A stretch of 64,000 bases of DNA, taken from NCBI RefSeq assembly GCF_020169415.1, contig NZ_JAIULG010000007.1:1-64000 (forward strand), read 5' to 3'. The notes below the pieces were generated by a model. The model was not told the origin of the DNA and did not search any database. It was given only the letters and a program-made list of their open reading frames with translations. The stretch comes from Tsukamurella sp. M9C (GTDB taxonomy: Bacteria > Actinomycetota > Actinomycetes > Mycobacteriales > Mycobacteriaceae). This document shows positions 53,713-62,645 of the stretch, in pieces. The translations under genes were made by a program, and so were the position numbers. Numbering within the stretch: position 1 is the stretch's first letter; every line of letters starts with the position of its first letter.

Positions 53713-54543
53713 GTGGTGAGTGCCCCCAAACTGCCAGTGTCGCTGCCCACGGACGCGGCCCGCAAGCTCGTCTCGCCGGCCTACGCGCTCTACGAGCGAC
53801 GGCTGGTGAACGAGCTCACCAACGCCTATCGCGATGGGGCGCAGCGCCCCCGCCACGTGGCGGTGCTCTGCGACGGCAACCGGCGTTGGGCCCGGGCCGC
53901 CGGGTTCAGCGACGTGAGCCACGGCTACCGCATGGGCGCGAAGAAGATCGCCGAGATGCTGGAGTGGTGCGACGAGGCCGGCATCGAGCTCGCCACCATC
54001 TACCTGCTCTCCACCGAGAACCTGCAGCGCGACCCCGACGAGCTCGCGGCGCTGCTGGAGATCATCACCGACGTCGTCGAGGAGATCTCGGGCCCGGACA
54101 AGAACTGGTCGGTGAAGATCGTCGGCGCGATGGACCTGCTGCCGCCCGACGCCGCGCGCCGGCTCACGGCCGCCGCCGAGGGCACGAAGGGGCGCACCGG
54201 CACCCACGTGAACGTGGCCGTCGGCTACGGGGGGCGCAAGGAGATCGTCGACGCCGTGCAGTCCCTGCTGCGCAGCGAGCTCGCCGACGGGATGTCGGGC
54301 CAGGAACTGGTGGACGCGGTCACCGTCGAGGGGATCGACCAGCACCTGTACACCAAGGGGCAGCCCGATCCGGACCTGGTGATCCGCACGTCGGGGGAGC
54401 AGCGGCTCTCCGGCTTCCTGTTGTGGCAGAGCGCGTACAGCGAGATCTGGTTCACGGAGGCCTACTGGCCGGAGTTCCGCCGCGTCGACTTCCTGCGCGC
54501 GCTGCGCGACTACGCCGCGCGGCACCGTCGCTTCGGGGCCTGA
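53713..54543 (+). CDS. uppS: Z-isoprenyl diphosphate synthase (UppS/Rv1086 type)
   Basis: A 276-residue cis-prenyltransferase making the isoprenoid carrier for envelope synthesis. The catalytic aspartate motif is CDGNRRWARAAGF (about residue 55), followed by HGYRMGAKKIAEM, STENLQRDPDEL and VRTSGEQRLSGFLLWQSAYSEIWF (shown in part as RTSGEQRLSGFLLW). Canonical undecaprenyl synthases have MDGNGRWA; the CDGNRRWA form and short insertions resemble the short-chain mycobacterial enzyme. A TAGGGT box (53700-53705) lies 7 bases before the GTG, so the mRNA may be leaderless. Confidence 0.9.
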   Translation: MVSAPKLPVSLPTDAARKLVSPAYALYERRLVNELTNAYRDGAQRPRHVAVLCDGNRRWARAAGFSDVSHGYRMGAKKIAEMLEWCDEAGIELATIYLLSTENLQRDPDELAALLEIITDVVEEISGPDKNWSVKIVGAMDLLPPDAARRLTAAAEGTKGRTGTHVNVAVGYGGRKEIVDAVQSLLRSELADGMSGQELVDAVTVEGIDQHLYTKGQPDPDLVIRTSGEQRLSGFLLWQSAYSEIWFTEAYWPEFRRVDFLRALRDYAARHRRFGA

Positions 54544-54560
54544 CCGCCCTCCTCGCCTGC

Positions 54561-54657
54561 GGTGATCGCTCTCGTGAGTGGTGATCGAGAAATTCCTATC
54601 ACCAACTCCTGGTGATGCGCGCCACACGCTGTTACGATTTAATCATCAGTCGTAACA
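54561..54657 (+). promoter_or_regulatory. Cluster of GGTGAT half-sites plus a long dyad
   Basis: GGTGAT occurs at 54561 and 54580 and again at 54611, with the inverted ATCACC at 54598; the last two make ATCACC-N7-GGTGAT. Just downstream TGTTACGA (54630-54637) and TCGTAACA (54650-54657) form a perfect 8-bp dyad with a 12-bp AT-rich spacer. All lie in the 127-bp gap before the oxygenase gene at 54671, next to AAGGAGG (54660-54666). Confidence 0.6.
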
Positions 54658-54670
54658 ACAAGGAGGCGGC

Positions 54671-55678
54671 ATGACCCAGCTGGCGGAGCCCGAGAGCCGT
54701 ACCGAGACCGTTCGCGCGCCCGCGCGCTACGGTCCCCGATCGCCGTTCGTCGACCCGCTGGGGATGAGCGGCACCGTCGCCGGCCAGTGGGCGTTCCTGC
54801 CGATCAACGGCGCGGCGTTCGTGATGCAGCTGATGCATCCGGTGATCGGCGACATCGTGGGGGAGTTCAGCGTCGCGTACACCGATCCGGTCGGCCGCGC
54901 GATCCGGTCCATGGACTCGGTGCAGCGCTGGTACTTCGGCGAGGATGCCGCCGTCGAGGAGGGGTACCGGCTGCGCGCACAGCACCAGCCGTTGCAGATG
55001 CGCAACGCCGAGGGCAAGCACATCAGCGCGCTCAATCCCGAGGCCTACGGCTGGGTGATCGCCACCGGAACGATCACGGGCATCGACTCCCTGCCGCGCA
55101 GCCTCGGGCGTTCGCTCACCGACGCCGACGTCCTCGAGATCTTCGACGACTCACGCAAGATCGCCGACATCGTGCAGGTGCCGGACGGTGCGGTCCCGTG
55201 GGAGCCGGATGCCTTCGGTCGCTACTACGCGGACATGCTGACGAAGCTGATCCCGCATCCCGGCGCGCTGCAGTTCCTCGACGATTTCGCCCACGGCAAT
55301 CCGCCGCTCCCACCCGAGGCGGGCCCGTTCCTCCGCGCGATCGAGCCGGCCCTCAAGCCGGTCGGCGTTTCGGTCAACCGGGCGGTCTACCTGCTCACCG
55401 TCGGTGTCCTGCGGCCCGAGGTCCGCGAGATCCTGGGCGTGGGGTGGACACGCCGAGAGGAGTACTCGTACCGCGCCGTGACCGCGGCGATCCGCCAGGC
55501 CTACAAGGTGATCCCCGAGCGGGTGGGCTACACGCCGCTGGCGTACTACGCGCGCGGGAAGGCGCGTGCCCTGCGGGCGATGAAGGAGCGGGACCTGCCG
55601 GACTTCACCGCTTTCCAGCGCGAGCGCACGCCGGAGCAGCGGGCGAAGTCGCCCTCCGCCGGCTGCCCGTTCGGCTGA
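54671..55678 (+). CDS. Oxygenase MpaB-type (DUF2236) protein
   Basis: A 335-residue helical protein of the DUF2236/MpaB family, whose founding members cleave isoprenoid chains and which includes latex-clearing-like haem proteins. The start PFVDPLGMSGTVAGQ, GAAFVMQLMHPVIGD (with the likely haem-side His), GTITGIDSLPRS and AFGRYYADMLTKL are typical. Substrate unknown. AAGGAGG just upstream. It probably responds to the adjoining GTTACGA dyad, but no regulator is next to it. Confidence 0.8.
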   Translation: MTQLAEPESRTETVRAPARYGPRSPFVDPLGMSGTVAGQWAFLPINGAAFVMQLMHPVIGDIVGEFSVAYTDPVGRAIRSMDSVQRWYFGEDAAVEEGYRLRAQHQPLQMRNAEGKHISALNPEAYGWVIATGTITGIDSLPRSLGRSLTDADVLEIFDDSRKIADIVQVPDGAVPWEPDAFGRYYADMLTKLIPHPGALQFLDDFAHGNPPLPPEAGPFLRAIEPALKPVGVSVNRAVYLLTVGVLRPEVREILGVGWTRREEYSYRAVTAAIRQAYKVIPERVGYTPLAYYARGKARALRAMKERDLPDFTAFQRERTPEQRAKSPSAGCPFG

Positions 55679-55684
55679 GTCGGG

Positions 55685-56470
55685 CTACGCCATCAGGAAT
55701 TGCCGCACCAGGTCGACGAAGGCCTGCGGTGCTTCGACGTTGGACAGATGGGTGACCGGGAGGGTGGCGATCTCCGCGCCGCGCACCACGCGGGCGATGT
55801 GTTCCCCGTGTTCCGGCAGGCAGACGGCGTCGTGTTCGCCGACGATGACGAGTGTCGGGGCCTTGACCAGTGCGACGGTGCGCCGCATGTCGAAGTCACG
55901 CACGGCGGACAGGCAACCCGCCAAACCTGTCGGGCTCATTCGCGGGATCGCATCGCGGAACGGCCCGACGATCTGGTCGTCGGCTAGCAACTCCGCCGGA
56001 AACCAGTTACGCACGAACCGATCGGCCGTGTCTGAGAGGTCTTCGCCCGCGAGCAGACTCGCGATCCGGGCGTCCCACTGGCCCGAAGGCCCCAGGTAGG
56101 CCGATGTGTTCGCGAGGATCAGGCGATTGACTCGGTCAGGCGCGTGTACCCCGAGCCACTGTCCGACCATGCCGCCGAGTGATAGGCCGCAGAAGTGCGC
56201 GCGATCGATCCCCAGCTCGTCCAGCAGCTCGAGGACGTCCCGCCCGAGGCGTGCCACTGAGTATGCGCCGACCGGGGCATCGGACCCGCCGTGCCCGCGA
56301 GTGTCGTATCGAAGCACGCGGAGGTCGCCGGTCATCATGGGGACGGTCTGGTCCCACATCGCTGCTGTCGTGGCGATCGAGTTCGACAGCACGACTGTCG
56401 GGGCACCCTCCGGTCCTTCGAGCTGGTACCGCAGGCGTGTGCCGTCGCCGAGTACGGCGGTCGTGGTCAT
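55685..56470 (-). CDS. Alpha/beta hydrolase, 3-oxoadipate enol-lactonase-like
   Basis: A 261-residue hydrolase. The nucleophile elbow is GLSLGG (about residue 97), the oxyanion strand GAPTVVLSNSIATTAAMWD (about 17-35), the acid in VIVGEHDAV and His in VTHLSNVEAPQAF. The N-terminal half, including SIATTAAMWDQ and RYDTRGHGGSDAP, resembles PcaD. No other beta-ketoadipate gene is nearby, so the substrate is open. ATG 56470 is divergent from the MerR at 56550. Confidence 0.85.
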   Translation of the reverse strand: MTTTAVLGDGTRLRYQLEGPEGAPTVVLSNSIATTAAMWDQTVPMMTGDLRVLRYDTRGHGGSDAPVGAYSVARLGRDVLELLDELGIDRAHFCGLSLGGMVGQWLGVHAPDRVNRLILANTSAYLGPSGQWDARIASLLAGEDLSDTADRFVRNWFPAELLADDQIVGPFRDAIPRMSPTGLAGCLSAVRDFDMRRTVALVKAPTLVIVGEHDAVCLPEHGEHIARVVRGAEIATLPVTHLSNVEAPQAFVDLVRQFLMA

Positions 56471-56516
56471 GGGTTCCTTCCGGTTCAGTGGATGCGGTGG
56501 CCGACGTACGGTAGGG

Positions 56517-56534
56517 CCTGACAGTGATGTGAGG
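56517..56534. promoter_or_regulatory. MerR-type operator between hydrolase and MerR genes
   Basis: CCTGACA-GTGA-TGTGAGG is an 18-bp dyad with one mismatch. On the minus strand it lies in the long (about 20-bp) spacer between TTGAAC (56534-56539) and TACCGT (56508-56513), the over-long spacer typical of MerR-activated promoters. It drives the hydrolase gene. Confidence 0.6.
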
Positions 56535-56549
56535 TTCAAGGAGCGCAGC

Positions 56550-56945
56550 GTGAAGATCGGCGAACTCTCCCGACGCACAGGCGTCAGCGTGCGGTCGCTG
56601 CGGTACTACGAGGAACAGGGGCTCCTGTCGCCGGCTCGCACGCCGGGCGGGCATCGCGACTACCCGGAGGCGGCGGTCGACCGGGTGATTCTCGTGCAGC
56701 AATTGTTCGCCGCGGGGCTACACAGCCCCAGGATCGCTCGAATGCTTCCGTGCATGCAGGCCCCAGAGGGCGGGCCCAATGAACGTGCCACCGCGAAGCT
56801 CACGGATCAATTGAAAGCGGAACGTGAACGGATTGACGGGGCTATCACCGACCTCGTCAGGTCTCGGGCGCTTCTCGACGAGATCATCGCTGCGGCCGTC
56901 GAGCGCGATCACTGCACGAGGGGGACGAGCGCCGTGCGTGCGTAG
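56550..56945 (+). CDS. MerR family transcriptional regulator
   Basis: A 131-residue MerR protein. Residues 1-70 are the winged HTH (KIGELSRRTGVSVRSLRYYE, GHRDYPEAAVDRVILVQQ), and a coiled-coil helix follows (KLTDQLKAERERIDGAITDL). A lone cysteine in ARMLPCMQ and two near the end (HCTRG) are candidate sensors. GTG 56550 has AAGGAG 7 bp upstream. The gene overlaps the convergent TetR by 37 bp. Confidence 0.88.
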   Translation: MKIGELSRRTGVSVRSLRYYEEQGLLSPARTPGGHRDYPEAAVDRVILVQQLFAAGLHSPRIARMLPCMQAPEGGPNERATAKLTDQLKAERERIDGAITDLVRSRALLDEIIAAAVERDHCTRGTSAVRA

Positions 56946-57517
56946 GCGCGCGCGGCGTCGTCGTCCTCGAGATCGAACGGGGCGGGGGAGACGGCGAAGC
57001 ACGCCGTGGTGAGCCGCACGAGGGCGTCGGCGCGGACGTCGGTCGCGTCCCCGGGCATCGTCCCGGCCTCCTGCTCCTGGACGATCATCGCGCGGACGAA
57101 CCGGATGCCGTGCCGCACCGTGTCGAGGCGCTCGTCGGCGAACAGTTCCGCACGTTCCCGCGGATCCGCGGGAACGAGGCCCCGTCCCGCGCGGCAGCAC
57201 AGCACGAACACCTCCTCGATCCGCGTCGGGATGTCGGGGGTCGCCGCGACCACCTCCGCGGTCTGGGCGAACAGTCGGCCCAGCGTCCACGCCAGAGCGG
57301 CGGCCAGGATCTCGTCCTTGGAGCCGAACTTCCGGAACAGGGTCATCCGGCTCATCCCCGCCTCGGCGGCGATCTTCTCCACCGTCGTGCGACGGGTGCC
57401 GTTGCGGCTCAGTGCGCGCAGGGCGGCCCGGTAGACGTGCGCATCGGCGTCGTCGACGTCCGCGCGTGCGCCCGCCTGCAGAAGGAGTTCGGGCAGCGAG
57501 GCCCCGGGACGGGTCAT
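56909..57517 (-). CDS. TetR/AcrR family transcriptional regulator
   Basis: A 202-residue regulator. The HTH at about residues 30-70 (ALSRNGTRRTTVEKIAAEAG, SRMTLFRKFGSKDEIL) is standard; the ligand domain is variable. It lies between coaA (45 bp upstream) and the MerR gene, which it overlaps tail to tail. Targets are unknown. Confidence 0.88.
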   Translation of the reverse strand: MTRPGASLPELLLQAGARADVDDADAHVYRAALRALSRNGTRRTTVEKIAAEAGMSRMTLFRKFGSKDEILAAALAWTLGRLFAQTAEVVAATPDIPTRIEEVFVLCCRAGRGLVPADPRERAELFADERLDTVRHGIRFVRAMIVQEQEAGTMPGDATDVRADALVRLTTACFAVSPAPFDLEDDDAARAYARTALVPLVQ

Positions 57518-57562
57518 GGTGATCGATCGTAGGCCCGACGGTGCGCCGCCGGGCGCGGACCG

Positions 57563-58498
57563 TCAGAGCTTGCGCAGCCGAACGCGGTTGATGGAGTGGT
57601 CGGAGTCCTTGCGCAGCACCAGCGTCGCGCGCGGGCGGGTCGGCAGGATGTTCTGCACCAGGTTCGGGCGGTTGATGCCCGCCCAGATGCCCTCCGCGCG
57701 GTCGCGGGCCTCGGTGTCGGAGAGCCCGGCGTAGTGGTGGAAGTGCGAGGACGGGTCCGCGAACGAGGTGGTCCGCATCGAGAGGAACCGGTCGACGTAC
57801 CAGCGCTCGATGTCCTCGATCCGCGCGTCCACGTAGACGGAGAAGTCGAACAGGTCCGAGACCATGAGTCGCGGCCCGGTCTGCAGCACGTTGAGCCCCT
57901 CCACGATGAGGATGTCGGGCCGGCGCACGTGGATGAACTCGCCGGGAACGATGTCGTAGAGCTGGTGCGAGTACATCGGCGCGGTCGCGTCCTCCGCGCC
58001 CGACTTCACCGTGGTCACGAAGCGCAGGAGGGCCCGGCGGTCGTAGGACTCGGGGAAGCCCTTGCGGTGCATGATGCCGCGACGCTCGAGCTCCGCCGTC
58101 GGGTGCAGGAAGCCGTCGGTGGTCACCAGGTCCACCCGGGGGTGCGAGTCCCACCGCGCGAGCAGCGCCTGCAGCACGCGGGCCGTCGTCGACTTGCCGA
58201 CCGCCACCGAGCCGGCGACGCCGATGACGAAGGGGACCTGCGCGTTGTGCCGCTGCTCGCCGAGGAAGGTCGCGGTCGCGGCGTAGAGCCGTTGCCGCGC
58301 CGCCACCTGCAGGTGGATCAGGCGGGAGACGGGGAGGTAGACCTCGGCGACCTCGGCCAGGTCGATCTGCTCGCCCAGGCCGCGGAGGTCGGACAGGTCG
58401 GCCTCGGTCAGCGACAGCGGCGTCGACTGCCGGAGCTCGCGCCACTGAGCGCGGTCGAGCTCGATGTACGGGCTCGGTTCGCTCACCGGACGAGGCAC
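57563..58498 (-). CDS. coaA: Pantothenate kinase, type I
   Basis: A 311-residue kinase for the first step of coenzyme A synthesis. The P-loop is [17 protein letters not shown] (about residues 92-108), then [29 protein letters not shown], and [20 protein letters not shown] near the end. Such enzymes are feedback inhibited by CoA. ATG 58498. It is divergent from the metallopeptidase-like gene (33-bp gap). Confidence 0.95.
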   Translation of the reverse strand: MPRPVSEPSPYIELDRAQWRELRQSTPLSLTEADLSDLRGLGEQIDLAEVAEVYLPVSRLIHLQVAARQRLYAATATFLGEQRHNAQVPFVIGVAGSVAVGKSTTARVLQALLARWDSHPRVDLVTTDGFLHPTAELERRGIMHRKGFPESYDRRALLRFVTTVKSGAEDATAPMYSHQLYDIVPGEFIHVRRPDILIVEGLNVLQTGPRLMVSDLFDFSVYVDARIEDIERWYVDRFLSMRTTSFADPSSHFHHYAGLSDTEARDRAEGIWAGINRPNLVQNILPTRPRATLVLRKDSDHSINRVRLRKL

Positions 58499-58531
58499 CC
58501 CGCGTCAGACATGCCCTCTAGTCTGGCACGC

Positions 58532-59743
58532 ATGGAGGAGCTGAGCGTCACCGACCGTTACCTGCGGCTGGGCCTGCGGTTCGACCGCATCGAATCCGGT
58601 TTCGTGGACGCCTACTTCGGCGACCCGGCGCACCGTCGGGCGGTGGAGGCCGAGGACGCCCCCGAACCCGCCCGCCTCGCCGCGGAGGCCCGCGCCCTGC
58701 TGCACGACGTCGCCGCCGACACAGCGCTCAGCGCGCCGCGCCGCGAGTTCCTGGCCGGGCACGTCGCCGCGCTCGAGTGCTCGGCGCGCAAGTTCGACGG
58801 TGCGCCGATCGGCTTCGTCGACGAGGTGAAGGCCTACTTCGACGTCGACATCGCCATGGGCGACACCGCCGACTACGAGGCGGCGCACGCCGCGCTCGAC
58901 GAGATCCTGCCCGGGACGGGCCCGCTGCAGCCCCGCATGCAGGCCCAGCGCGATCGCTTCCTGGTGCCCGCCGAGCGCGTGCCCGAGGTGGTGGACGCGC
59001 TGGCCGGCGCGCTGCGGGACGTCGTGCGGGGGCGCTATCCGCTGCCCGAGGCGGAGACCGTGCGGTTCGAGATCGAACACGACAAGCCCTGGTCCGGCTT
59101 CAACTACTACCTCGGCGACTACACCTCGCGGGTCGCGGTCAACGGCGACCTGCCGCAGTACCTCTCGTCGCTGCCGCACCTCATCGCGCACGAGGCCTAC
59201 CCGGGCCACCACACCGAGCACTGCCGCAAGGAGCAGCTGCTGGTCGCGGGGGAGAACCAGCCGGAGCAGGCGATCTTCCTGGTCAACACGCCGCAGTGCC
59301 TCATGGCGGAGGGCCTGGCCGACCACGCGCTGCACGCCGCGATCGGCCCCGGCTGGGGCCGCTGGGCGCAGGAGATCTACGCCGACCTCGGCCTGCCCTT
59401 CGACGGGGAGCTCGCCGAGCGGATCGCGGCGGCCTCGTCGGGCCTGCTGCACGTGCGGCAGGACGCCGCGCTGCTGCTGCACGACCGCGCCGCGAGCGAG
59501 GACGACGTGGCCGCCTACCTGCAGCGCTGGGGCCTCATGGCAGAGCGGAGCGCGCGGCAGTCGCTGCGCTTCGTCGGCTCGCCGCTGTGGCGGGCGTACA
59601 TCAGCACCTACGTCGAGGGTTACGCGCTGCTCGGCACCTGGCTCGATCGCGCCGATTCCGGGCCGGCGCGGCTGGACCAGTTCGGAAGGCTGCTCGACGA
59701 GCCCCTCACCCCGTCTGCGCTGCGGCGGGAGCTCGCGGCTTAG
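58532..59743 (+). CDS. DUF885-family metallopeptidase-like protein
   Basis: A 403-residue protein. The conserved motif LIAHEAYPGHHTEHCRKE (about residues 222-239) carries HE and HH typical of DUF885 metallopeptidases, with the third ligand probably the Glu of MAEGLADHAL. There is no signal peptide, so it is cytoplasmic. The substrate is unknown. ATG 58532 (MEELSV) is preferred over ATG 58511. It is followed 9 bp later by glyA. Confidence 0.8.
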   Translation: MEELSVTDRYLRLGLRFDRIESGFVDAYFGDPAHRRAVEAEDAPEPARLAAEARALLHDVAADTALSAPRREFLAGHVAALECSARKFDGAPIGFVDEVKAYFDVDIAMGDTADYEAAHAALDEILPGTGPLQPRMQAQRDRFLVPAERVPEVVDALAGALRDVVRGRYPLPEAETVRFEIEHDKPWSGFNYYLGDYTSRVAVNGDLPQYLSSLPHLIAHEAYPGHHTEHCRKEQLLVAGENQPEQAIFLVNTPQCLMAEGLADHALHAAIGPGWGRWAQEIYADLGLPFDGELAERIAAASSGLLHVRQDAALLLHDRAASEDDVAAYLQRWGLMAERSARQSLRFVGSPLWRAYISTYVEGYALLGTWLDRADSGPARLDQFGRLLDEPLTPSALRRELAA

Positions 59744-59752
59744 GATGACCGC

Positions 59753-61051
59753 ATGAGCGATTCCAGCGTGAACTCCGCGTCCCTGGCCGAACTCGATCCC
59801 GAGGTCGCGGCCGCCATGAACGGCGAGCTCGCGCGCCAGCGCGACACGCTGGAGATGATCGCCTCGGAGAACTTCGTGCCGCGCGCCGTGCTGCAGGCGC
59901 AGGGTTCCGTGCTCACCAACAAGTACGCCGAGGGCTACCCGGGTCGCCGCTACTACGGCGGCTGCGAGTACGTCGACGTCGTCGAGGACCTCGCGCGCAA
60001 CCGGGCCAAGGAGCTGTTCGGCGCCGACTTCGCCAACGTCCAGCCGCACTCCGGCGCGCAGGCCAACGCCGCCGTGCTGCAGGCCCTCATGGAGCCGGGC
60101 GAGACCCTGATGGGCCTCGACCTCGCGCACGGCGGCCACCTCACGCACGGCATGCGCCTGAACTTCTCCGGCAAGCTCTACGAGAACGTCTTCTACGGCG
60201 TCTCCAAGGAGGACCACCGGGTCGATATGGACGAGGTGCGCAAGATCGCCCTCGACTCCAAGCCCAAGGTGATCGTCGCCGGCTGGTCGGCGTACCCGCG
60301 GCAGCTCGACTTCGCCGCCTTCCGCTCCATCGCCGACGAGGTGGGCGCCCACCTGTGGGTCGACATGGCGCACTTCGCCGGCCTCGTCGCCGCGGGCCTG
60401 CACCCGAGCCCCGTGCCGCACGCCGACGTCGTCAGCTCCACCGTCCACAAGACCCTCGGCGGCCCCCGCTCCGGCATCATCCTGGCGAAGCAGGAGTGGG
60501 CGAAGAAGCTCAACTCCGCCGTCTTCCCCGGCCAGCAGGGCGGCCCGCTCATGCATGTGATCGCCGCCAAGGCCGTCGCGCTCAAGGTCGCGGGCACGGA
60601 GGAGTTCCGCGAGAAGCAGCAGCGCACGCTCGACGGTGCCAAGCTCCTCGCCGACCGGCTGAACGGCAAGGACGTCGCCGACGCCGGCATCACCGTGCTG
60701 ACCGGCGGCACCGACGTGCACCTGGTGCTCGTCGACCTGCGCAACAGCGACCTCGACGGCCAGCAGGCCGAGGACCTCCTCCACGAGGTCGGCATCACCG
60801 TCAACCGCAACGCCGTGCCCTTCGACCCGCGCCCGCCGATGGTCACCTCCGGCCTCCGGATCGGCACCGCCGCCCTCGCCAGCCGTGGCTTCGGCGAGAA
60901 GGAGTTCACCGAGGTCGCCGACATCATCGGCACCGCGCTCGCGCAGGGCAAGGCCGCCGACACCGCCGCGCTGCGCGCCCGCGTCTCCGCGCTGGCGCTC
61001 GAGGTCCCGCTGTACGAGGGCCTCGAGGACTGGGGCCTGCTCTCGCGCTGA
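59753..61051 (+). CDS. glyA: Serine hydroxymethyltransferase
   Basis: A 432-residue PLP enzyme converting serine and tetrahydrofolate to glycine and 5,10-methylene-THF. The PLP lysine lies in [16 protein letters not shown] (about residue 231), with [24 protein letters not shown] and [11 protein letters not shown] in the substrate site. Length and order (coaA-glyA-desA2-phoH2) follow mycobacteria. ATG 59753 follows a weak purine stretch. Confidence 0.97.
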   Translation: MSDSSVNSASLAELDPEVAAAMNGELARQRDTLEMIASENFVPRAVLQAQGSVLTNKYAEGYPGRRYYGGCEYVDVVEDLARNRAKELFGADFANVQPHSGAQANAAVLQALMEPGETLMGLDLAHGGHLTHGMRLNFSGKLYENVFYGVSKEDHRVDMDEVRKIALDSKPKVIVAGWSAYPRQLDFAAFRSIADEVGAHLWVDMAHFAGLVAAGLHPSPVPHADVVSSTVHKTLGGPRSGIILAKQEWAKKLNSAVFPGQQGGPLMHVIAAKAVALKVAGTEEFREKQQRTLDGAKLLADRLNGKDVADAGITVLTGGTDVHLVLVDLRNSDLDGQQAEDLLHEVGITVNRNAVPFDPRPPMVTSGLRIGTAALASRGFGEKEFTEVADIIGTALAQGKAADTAALRARVSALALEVPLYEGLEDWGLLSR

Positions 61052-61079
61052 CCGGCGTCGCCGGGGGAGGAGCCGTCGG

Positions 61080-61517
61080 ATGAAGCGAACGGGAGTGATC
61101 GCCGGGATCGCGACCGTGGTCGCTGTGGCCGCCGTGGCGGTCGTCGTGTTGCTGGTCACCCGGTTCACCTCCGACGAGAACGTCGAGTGCGGCGGTCGCG
61201 TCTACAGCGGGGCGCATCCGGCCGTCGTCTACGGACAGGGCCTCACCAGTCGCGCGACCTCGACGCCCACGACCGGACCCGACGGGGTCCCGGCCACCCG
61301 GGCCATCACGATGAAGGTCGGCGGGTCGGAGCAACTCCTCGGAAGGGCGAGCGACTACACCGTCGTCGGCCCGCCCGGGGTGGTGCGGCTGACCGACGAG
61401 GAGACGGCGTCCGCCTCGGACGGCTGCCGGGTCACCCAGACCGACCGCTACGTCGAGGTGACCGCGACCGCGCCCGGCGTCGTGGCGGTCGCGGGGGTCG
61501 TCGTCACCGTGGTTTGA
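61080..61517 (+). CDS. Exported or membrane-anchored protein of unknown function
   Basis: A 145-residue protein. After KRTG comes a strong hydrophobic helix (about residues 5-27), then a Gly/Thr/Val-rich extracytoplasmic domain with two cysteines (VECGGRVYSG and SDGCRVTQTD) that could be bridged. I do not recognise the family. It is absent from the equivalent mycobacterial order as I know it. GGAGGAG lies 11-17 bp before the ATG. Confidence 0.65.
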   Translation: MKRTGVIAGIATVVAVAAVAVVVLLVTRFTSDENVECGGRVYSGAHPAVVYGQGLTSRATSTPTTGPDGVPATRAITMKVGGSEQLLGRASDYTVVGPPGVVRLTDEETASASDGCRVTQTDRYVEVTATAPGVVAVAGVVVTVV

Positions 61518-61543
61518 AGGCCGGGTGGGCGCTGCCTTACAGT
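61514..61543 (+). promoter_or_regulatory. Candidate desA2 promoter (leaderless)
   Basis: TTGAAG (61514-61519) and TACAGT (61538-61543) are 18 bp apart, and the GTG of desA2 starts 7 bases after the -10. The gene is therefore likely transcribed without a 5' leader. Confidence 0.55.
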
Positions 61544-61549
61544 GTCCGG

Positions 61550-62380
61550 GTGACTTCCAGCACTTCAGAGGACGACCTGACGCTCGCCATCGACAAGGCG
61601 CTGCCGGACATCCGCGCGGCCTACGTCGAGGCCGGCGACGCCTGGCAGCCGCACGACTACATCCCGTGGGACGACGGCCGCAACTACGCCTTCCTCGGTG
61701 GCGAGGACTTCGTCCCCACCGACGTCAAGGTCGACGCGGTGGTCAGCAACGGCCTCATCCTGGGCCTGCTGACCAAGGACCACCTGCCGTCCTTCCACCG
61801 CCTGCTGGCGCAGCACCACCTCATCGAGTCGGACTGGGGCAAGTTCGTCGGCCACTGGACCGCCGAGGAGAACCGCCACGGCATTGCGCTGCGCGACCAC
61901 GTCGTGGTCAGCCGCACCTGCGACGTCGAGCAGCTGGAGATGTGGCGCCTCGAGGCCGTGACCCGCGGCTACCGGCAGTACGAGGGCACCCGCGACGAGA
62001 TCCACATCGCCGAGCAGATCGCCATGGTGATCGTGCACGAGGCGCTCTCCGCCGACTACTTCGACCGCCTCGCCGATTACGCCGAGAACGCCGAGGGCAC
62101 GCCGCCCGGCCTGGCCACCACCCTGCGCAAGGTCGCGAACGACGACCGCGTGCAGCAGCAGTATTGGACTGAGCTGCTCACCGTCGCGCTCGACGTCAAC
62201 GAGGGCCACGTCAAGGACGCCCTGCTGAGCCAGGCGCGCGTCGCGTCGCCGATCGGCGCCGAGACCGCGGACGGCTTGGACGAGGCCCGCCGCATCGTCA
62301 CCGAGGCCGGCATCAGCTCGCCCGAGCGTGATCGCGAGATCCTCAACGGGCTCCTCGCGACCTGGGGTCTCGCCCTGTAA
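61550..62380 (+). CDS. desA2: Acyl-ACP desaturase-like protein (DesA2)
   Basis: A 276-residue protein of the soluble di-iron desaturase family. The first iron motif is intact (WTAEENRHG, about residues 104-112), but the segment matching the second EXXH (DEKRH in active desaturases) reads NDDRVQQQYW, with Glu and His replaced by Asp and Gln. It aligns with M. tuberculosis DesA2, whose metal site is also unusual. Desaturation is doubtful; a structural or altered redox role is possible. GTG start, no Shine-Dalgarno, probably leaderless. Confidence 0.82.
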   Translation: MTSSTSEDDLTLAIDKALPDIRAAYVEAGDAWQPHDYIPWDDGRNYAFLGGEDFVPTDVKVDAVVSNGLILGLLTKDHLPSFHRLLAQHHLIESDWGKFVGHWTAEENRHGIALRDHVVVSRTCDVEQLEMWRLEAVTRGYRQYEGTRDEIHIAEQIAMVIVHEALSADYFDRLADYAENAEGTPPGLATTLRKVANDDRVQQQYWTELLTVALDVNEGHVKDALLSQARVASPIGAETADGLDEARRIVTEAGISSPERDREILNGLLATWGLAL

Positions 62381-62411
62381 CAACGGTCCCCGGCCCGTAA
62401 CGAAGTGTTCA

Positions 62412-62451
62412 CGAACGCGCCGCGCAGCCTCCGGGCCGCGCGGCGCGTTCG
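62412..62451 (+). terminator. Hairpin terminator after desA2
   Basis: CGAACGCGCCGCGC (62412-62425) pairs perfectly with GCGCGGCGCGTTCG (62438-62451), loop of 12 bases. It follows the desA2 stop by 31 bp. No T run. It separates desA2 from the phoH2 leader region. Confidence 0.75.
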
Positions 62452-62509
62452 GCGTTAGTTTGGCGGTGACGGATTGCGGGGAAGCAGTTCGTCCCGGGAG
62501 GTTCCAACC

Positions 62510-62566
62510 GTGACTCGACTCATCGTCGCGAGAGGGCCGGCCCCGGTCCTCGTCGTCGGGGCGTAA
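62510..62566 (+). CDS. Candidate 18-residue leader ORF upstream of phoH2
   Basis: GTG at 62510 is preceded by GGGAGG (62496-62501) at ideal distance and encodes [17 protein letters not shown] before TAA. It lies 79 bp before phoH2. In mycobacteria phoH2 is preceded by a small antitoxin gene, but this frame is far shorter, so homology is not claimed. It may be a leader peptide or chance. The rest of the gap 62452-62645 has dyads (GGCCGGCC; CACGC-TT-GCGTG) but no other gene. Confidence 0.4.
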   Translation: MTRLIVARGPAPVLVVGA

Positions 62567-62645
62567 ACCGCGCACCGAGGGCGTTTGGACCGGCCGGCCG
62601 CAGCTACACGCTTGCGTGGGCGCCGCGCAGGCTAGGAGCGTCACC

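Noticed and set aside
58505-61168. Minus-strand frame of 887 codons opposite glyA
   Set aside because: Composition is typical of an antisense shadow, and the plus strand holds two well-supported genes.
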